8,348 nucleotides of DNA from Desulfobulbaceae bacterium. Its GTDB lineage: Bacteria; Desulfobacterota; Desulfobulbia; Desulfobulbales; SURF-16. The notes below the pieces were generated by a model. It was not told where the DNA came from. It was given only the letters and a program-made list of their open reading frames with translations, and made no database searches. The stretch covers positions 1 to 8,348 of the forward strand of contig JANTFJ010000102.1 in the NCBI GenBank assembly GCA_024763495.1, in the 5' to 3' direction. Numbering within the stretch: the first letter of the stretch is position 1; every line of letters begins with the position of its first letter. Positions 4,959-8,348 of the stretch are shown one piece after another. The translations under genes and the position numbers were made by a program.

Positions 4959-7900
4959 GTGTTAACTGAAAAAGTGTTGTCGTGTCCAAAACCAGGGCTG
5001 ATTAATTGTCTATTTTTTGTTTTTCTGCAACTCCTGGTTAATCACTCCCTGGCCGCAGAGCCTGTTGTTAACAACCTCTCTGTTTCTTTTGCTGTTGAAA
5101 AACATGAGTTAACCGGCATTTCCAGCTTTGTGCTGCCGCCTGAAGAGGAGTTAACGCTGCAAACCACCGGGCTTCTCCTGGACAGAATTTTATTGAACAG
5201 CCGGCAGGTACAATTAAAACCAGTTGATGGTTATTTAATATTCGGCCCTGCTTCCGAATCTCGTTCGGTGAAAATTTTTTATCGAAAAGAGCTTTCTCAA
5301 GAGACAAAACAGCAACGGTCAATGATCAGTAAAGAAGGCATTGTCCTGCTTGATCACTGGTATCCCCGGCCAATGGAACCGGTAATTTATAAATTACGGG
5401 CCGAAATTCCGGCTGGATTTTCGGCTGTATCAGAAGCAGATGAAATTTCTTACCAGGAATTGGCTGCCGGCCGCCTGGTAACTTTTTCTTTTGCTCATCC
5501 CCTGCCGAACCTTGATTTTGCTGCCGGGCCTTACGAAGTTAAAGAAACTTTCTTCGGAGGCGGAAAAATTCTCTCTACCTGTTTTTTTAAGGAAGATAAA
5601 GATCTGGCTCCTGTTTATATGAAAATGACCAGGCAATACCTGGAACGCTATGAAGAATTGCTGGGAGAATATCCTTTCAGGCGTTTTACAGTGGTGGAAA
5701 ACAGGCTGCCCACCGGCTTTGCCATGCCGACTTTTACCCTGCTGGGCCAGGCTGTAGTGCGGATGCCCTTTATCAAGGATACCTCACTGGGCCATGAGGT
5801 TCTTCATTCCTGGTTCGGCAACGGTATCATGGTAAATGATGAAACCGGAAACTGGTGCGAAGGGCTTACTACCTGTCTGGCAGACCAGGCTTTTGCCGCT
5901 GATCAGGGCAGGGATGGCTCATTTCGTAAAAATCAGCTTATTTATTATCAAAGCTATGTTCCTGCTGATAATACCATGACCGTGAGAGATTTTAAGGGAG
6001 CAATCGACCATCTTTCGGCAGGCCGACATATTCGGGCTGTGGGTTATAATAAATGCGCCATGATTTTTCATATGTTACGGCAAAAGGTCGGGGATAAAAT
6101 ATTTTTTGCCGCCCTGACGGATTTTTATCAGAAGATGAGATATAAAAAAGCCGGCTGGAATGATATCCAGGCCGTTTTTGCCCGACATTACCAGCAGGAT
6201 GATCTCAGTGATTTTTTTAACCAGTGGCTGAATAGAAGCGATATCATCCAGCTTGGTGTTGAGGATGTTGCCGTCAGCCAGGATGAAGGGCATCCGGTTA
6301 TATCTTTTACCCTGATCCAGCAAACTGAAACTCCCTATGTTTTTACGCTGCCCCTGGTCATTAAGACCAGCCTTGAAATTTTTCACAAGACTATCAGTAT
6401 CAGCCGGAAAAAAACCAGGGTGACAATTCCTTTGGAAACCATGCCGGAAGAGTTACGGCTGGATCCTGATTATGACCTTATGAGGCAGCTTTCCCCGGCT
6501 GAACTGCCGCCGGTCTGGGCCCGTTTTCTCGGGGGCGAGCCCAGGATTGCCGTGGTCAGCGCTGTTGAGCGGGATAAGTTCGCCCCTTTTCTTGACTGGC
6601 TGACGCTGACGGGATGCAGGATAATTGACGATGCCGAGATGAATGATAAGGAGTTGGCTCAGGCCAACCTGATTTTTCTGGGGATAAAAACAAAGAGCTG
6701 CTGTTCACTTTATGGCCGCCCTGAACTTCCTGATAACGGTTTCAGCCTGGATGTCCGCGAAAATCCACTGAACCCTGAATTTGTCAGTGTCCTGGTGTCG
6801 GCCGGGGACAGGCGGCAGGTCGCCGGAGTTGTCCGGCTCCTGTCCCATTATGGTAAATATAGTTTTCTGCATTTTGCTGACGGTAGAATTCAGCAAAAAA
6901 GGATTGCGGAGTCTGATCAGGGAATGGTTTATTTACTTGATCAGCCGCCCAGGGGGATTGCTGTCGGCCAGTCCCGGAGTTTTGCCGATATTTTTGCGCA
7001 AATGGCGGACAAACGGGTTATTTATGTTGGTGAAGCCCATACCAGTCCTGAAGATCATCTGCTGCAACTTCGTATTATCCGCGCTCTCTATGAACAGGGG
7101 AGCCGGATTGGTATCGGCATGGAGATGTTTAACCGCCACAGCCGGCCGGCCCTGGATAAATTTATAAATGGAGAACTGGAGGAAAAAGATTTCCTCCGAG
7201 AAGCGGGTTATTACGAAAACTGGGGTTATGATTATCGGCTTTACCGTGATATTCTTCTCTTTGCCCGTCATCATAAAATTCCGGTTGTGGGCTTGAACCT
7301 GGATAAGGAAATTGTCAGCAAAACTTTTAAAAAAGAAGGAATTGCCGGTCTTGATCCCGAGATCAAGGCGAACCTGCCACCGGATCGTGACCTGGGAAAA
7401 CCAGGCTACCGGGAGCGCTTGCGTACTGTTTATAACAGTCATTCAGGCAGCCATTTTACCAGGGAGCATTTCAGTAATTTTGTCCAGGCTCAAACCCTCT
7501 GGGATGAGACAATGGCTGAGTCCGTGGTTGCCTGGCTGAAAAATAACCCTGATAAAAAGATGGTGGTACTGGCTGGGCTCGGCCATGTAGTCAAGGATAC
7601 CGGTATTCCGCCCAGGGTTAATGAACGAATGTCCCTGCCATCCGCTGTTGCCGTCAATATCCAGTCCCAGCCTTTAAATGAAAATGACGCGGATTACCTT
7701 TTTTTTCCGGTTCCAGCCCCGCAAAATCCCTCGCCCCTGCTAGGTGTTCAGCTTAAGGAAGATGATAAAAAACTGGTAATCAGCGGCTTTGCTCATATGG
7801 GCAGCGCGGCCCAGAAGGCAGGAGCTGAAAAAGATGATATTCTTCTTGCCATTGATGATCAGCAGATCAGCGGAATCGCGGATGTCAAGATCGGTCTGGT

Positions 7901-7994
7901 ATTTAAGGAAAAGGGTGATAAGGTGATGCTGCGGGTCAGGAGATCCCGCCTGTTACTGCCGGACAGAGAACTTGAGCTTGAGGTGGTTTTGTAG
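4959..7994 (+). CDS. Exported M1-like gluzincin, ChaN/TIKI and PDZ fusion protein
   Basis: A 1011-residue protein with a Sec-type signal peptide (core about 14-31, likely cut near SLAA-EP, 31-34), so periplasmic or envelope-bound. After a beta-rich N-terminal part comes an M1-type peptidase domain (about 200-430): zinc motif HEVLH (279-283), third ligand Glu301 in NWCEGLTT, and YNKCA (Tyr363) at the catalytic-Tyr position. The aminopeptidase GAMEN motif is replaced by GFAMPT (253-258), so classical N-terminal exopeptidase action is doubtful. A Rossmann-like region follows (about 525-640). A ChaN/TIKI-superfamily domain (about 670-890) has GEAH (691-694) and GLGH (873-876). A PDZ domain (about 925-1005) ends the protein. 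Proteolysis of envelope proteins or haem-related binding are plausible roles; the substrate is unknown. It is transcribed alone and ends before a strong terminator. Confidence 0.87.
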   Translation: MLTEKVLSCPKPGLINCLFFVFLQLLVNHSLAAEPVVNNLSVSFAVEKHELTGISSFVLPPEEELTLQTTGLLLDRILLNSRQVQLKPVDGYLIFGPASESRSVKIFYRKELSQETKQQRSMISKEGIVLLDHWYPRPMEPVIYKLRAEIPAGFSAVSEADEISYQELAAGRLVTFSFAHPLPNLDFAAGPYEVKETFFGGGKILSTCFFKEDKDLAPVYMKMTRQYLERYEELLGEYPFRRFTVVENRLPTGFAMPTFTLLGQAVVRMPFIKDTSLGHEVLHSWFGNGIMVNDETGNWCEGLTTCLADQAFAADQGRDGSFRKNQLIYYQSYVPADNTMTVRDFKGAIDHLSAGRHIRAVGYNKCAMIFHMLRQKVGDKIFFAALTDFYQKMRYKKAGWNDIQAVFARHYQQDDLSDFFNQWLNRSDIIQLGVEDVAVSQDEGHPVISFTLIQQTETPYVFTLPLVIKTSLEIFHKTISISRKKTRVTIPLETMPEELRLDPDYDLMRQLSPAELPPVWARFLGGEPRIAVVSAVERDKFAPFLDWLTLTGCRIIDDAEMNDKELAQANLIFLGIKTKSCCSLYGRPELPDNGFSLDVRENPLNPEFVSVLVSAGDRRQVAGVVRLLSHYGKYSFLHFADGRIQQKRIAESDQGMVYLLDQPPRGIAVGQSRSFADIFAQMADKRVIYVGEAHTSPEDHLLQLRIIRALYEQGSRIGIGMEMFNRHSRPALDKFINGELEEKDFLREAGYYENWGYDYRLYRDILLFARHHKIPVVGLNLDKEIVSKTFKKEGIAGLDPEIKANLPPDRDLGKPGYRERLRTVYNSHSGSHFTREHFSNFVQAQTLWDETMAESVVAWLKNNPDKKMVVLAGLGHVVKDTGIPPRVNERMSLPSAVAVNIQSQPLNENDADYLFFPVPAPQNPSPLLGVQLKEDDKKLVISGFAHMGSAAQKAGAEKDDILLAIDDQQISGIADVKIGLVFKEKGDKVMLRVRRSRLLLPDRELELEVVL

Positions 7995-7997
7995 AAG

Positions 7998-8116
7998 ATA
8001 TGGAGTCTTCGCTTACCACTGGGCGTGATCAAGTTGTGGGCCAGGGTGCGAGCGAAGCGAGTTCTCTGACATCACAGTCTGTTATTTTCATAGGTAGCGA
8101 GCCTGCGAGCAGTTAC
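7998..8116 (-). repeat. Degenerate member of the GTAAC element family
   Basis: Read on the minus strand it starts at 8116 with GTAACTGCTCGCAGG, close to the GTAACTGCTCACAGG left end of the B-type elements. It finishes with GGTAAGCGAAGACTCC (8017-8002), a shortened version of the A-type interior. GGGCGTGATCAAG (8021-8033) recalls the shared GYGATAAG motif. The opposite terminus and flanking duplication are not recognisable, so this is a decayed copy. Confidence 0.45.
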
Positions 8117-8117
8117 G

Positions 8118-8157
8118 ATAAAAAAAGGCTGACAACATAATGTCAGCCTTTTTTATT
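8118..8157. terminator. Bidirectional rho-independent terminator
   Basis: AAGGCTGACA (8125-8134) and TGTCAGCCTT (8141-8150) form a perfect 10-bp stem around a 6-nt loop. Runs of A on the left and T on the right extend the pairing and provide U-tracts in both directions. It sits between two convergent genes and can stop both transcripts. Confidence 0.92.
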
Positions 8158-8217
8158 GTAACTACTCACGGGGTAAGCACCTTAAATTCGCTACCACCCG
8201 TAATTGTAACTGGTTAC
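8158..8217 (-). mobile_element. 60-bp miniature element C2
   Basis: On the minus strand it reads GTAACCAGTTAC, a 23-bp middle, AGGTGCTTACCCC, then GTGAGTAGTTAC. It equals C1 (4265-4324) in length and differs from it by one base outside the middle. Its left part, CAGTTACAATTACG, also matches the junction between palindrome and tail of the 215-bp element. It therefore looks like a version of that element from which the palindrome has been lost. Flanks TTTTTATT (8150-8157) and TTTTTGTT (8218-8225) agree at 7 of 8 positions but are low-complexity. Confidence 0.7.
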
Positions 8218-8244
8218 TTTTTGTTTATATTGAACAGCCGGAAA

Positions 8245-8348
8245 TCAGGGTGCAATTCCCAGCTCTTTTTCTTTCTCATGAACAGCCAGACGTGTTTTAA
8301 CAGCAGTATCGGGGATGAGGCTCATGGAGTCAATGCCAAGCTCAACCA
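8245..8348 (-). CDS. ppsA: Phosphoenolpyruvate synthase (pyruvate, water dikinase), C-terminal fragment
   Basis: Only the last 33 complete codons and the stop are in the window; the gene continues beyond 8348. The translated end VELGIDSMSLIPDTAVKTR matches the conserved C-terminal signature of PEP synthase (GIDSxSLNPDTVVxT), part of the TIM-barrel PEP-binding domain of the PEP-utilising enzyme family. The enzyme makes phosphoenolpyruvate from pyruvate and ATP for gluconeogenesis. The usual Asn before PDT is Ile here, a small deviation. The tail EKEKELGIAP is charged and not diagnostic. The gene is convergent with the exported-protein gene and shares the terminator at 8118-8157. Pyruvate phosphate dikinase is less likely because its C-terminus differs. 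Confidence 0.82.
   Translation of the reverse strand, partial: VELGIDSMSLIPDTAVKTRLAVHEKEKELGIAP

Noticed and set aside
4975..5015. Lipoprotein signal at Cys17 of the exported protein
   Set aside because: The cysteine lies at the start of the hydrophobic stretch, not after it, so there is no lipobox; a standard signal peptidase I site fits better.
6933..7442. A 169-codon minus-strand open frame inside the exported-protein gene
   Set aside because: It lies wholly antisense to a well-supported domain-bearing gene, has no recognisable domain, and its composition fits a shadow of the coding strand.

Overview
The window looks like a chromosomal segment of a Gram-negative bacterium, possibly from the Desulfobacterota/deltaproteobacterial side. 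That placement is an inference from gene style (a cyclic-nucleotide-binding histidine kinase, a secreted M1-like/ChaN/PDZ protein, an MtaD-type deaminase, a PEP synthase) and moderate GC; nothing in the window is strictly diagnostic. Five complete protein genes, one partial gene and one tRNA gene are separated by intergenic regions that are mostly filled with one unusual family of short repeats.

Layout. 1-178: a palindromic repeat element (copy A1) cut by the window edge. 214-380: initiator tRNA-fMet on the minus strand with its own promoter and terminator. 419-1717: a sigma-70-like promoter with an overlapping palindrome, then a soluble sensor histidine kinase with an N-terminal cNMP-binding domain. 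1736-1950: a 215-bp repeat element bounded by a perfect 8-bp direct repeat. 1961-4127: a purine nucleoside phosphorylase-family gene overlapping by 17 bp an MtaD-type 5'-methylthioadenosine/S-adenosylhomocysteine deaminase gene. Together they make a plausible deaminase-first salvage route: MTA to methylthioinosine to hypoxanthine plus methylthioribose-1-phosphate. 4245-4332: a 60-bp element between 8-bp direct repeats, inserted at the start codon of a 69-aa hypothetical ORF (4326-4535). 4572-4938: two more elements in tandem, the second being an inverted copy of A1. 4959-7994: a 1011-residue exported protein joining an M1-type gluzincin domain, a Rossmann-like middle region, a ChaN/TIKI domain and a C-terminal PDZ domain. 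8118-8157: a bidirectional terminator, then another 60-bp element, then the 3' end of a convergent PEP synthase gene running off the window.

The strongest unexplained signal is the repeat family. Its members (60, 199 and 215 bp where complete) start with GTAAC and end with GTTAC, carry 12-bp terminal inverted repeats, and in the best cases sit between 8-bp direct repeats (ATTAACAC, GATGAAAG). The longer ones are nearly complete palindromes with a shared internal GYGATAAGNCTG-like motif plus an asymmetric tail. They look like non-autonomous MITE-type elements. GTAA ends with 8-bp duplications are the hallmarks I know for IS66-family transposition, so that family is a reasonable but untested candidate for the mobilising enzyme. 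Three genes begin 1 to 20 bp after a right end, so these insertions probably reshaped the leaders of their neighbours.
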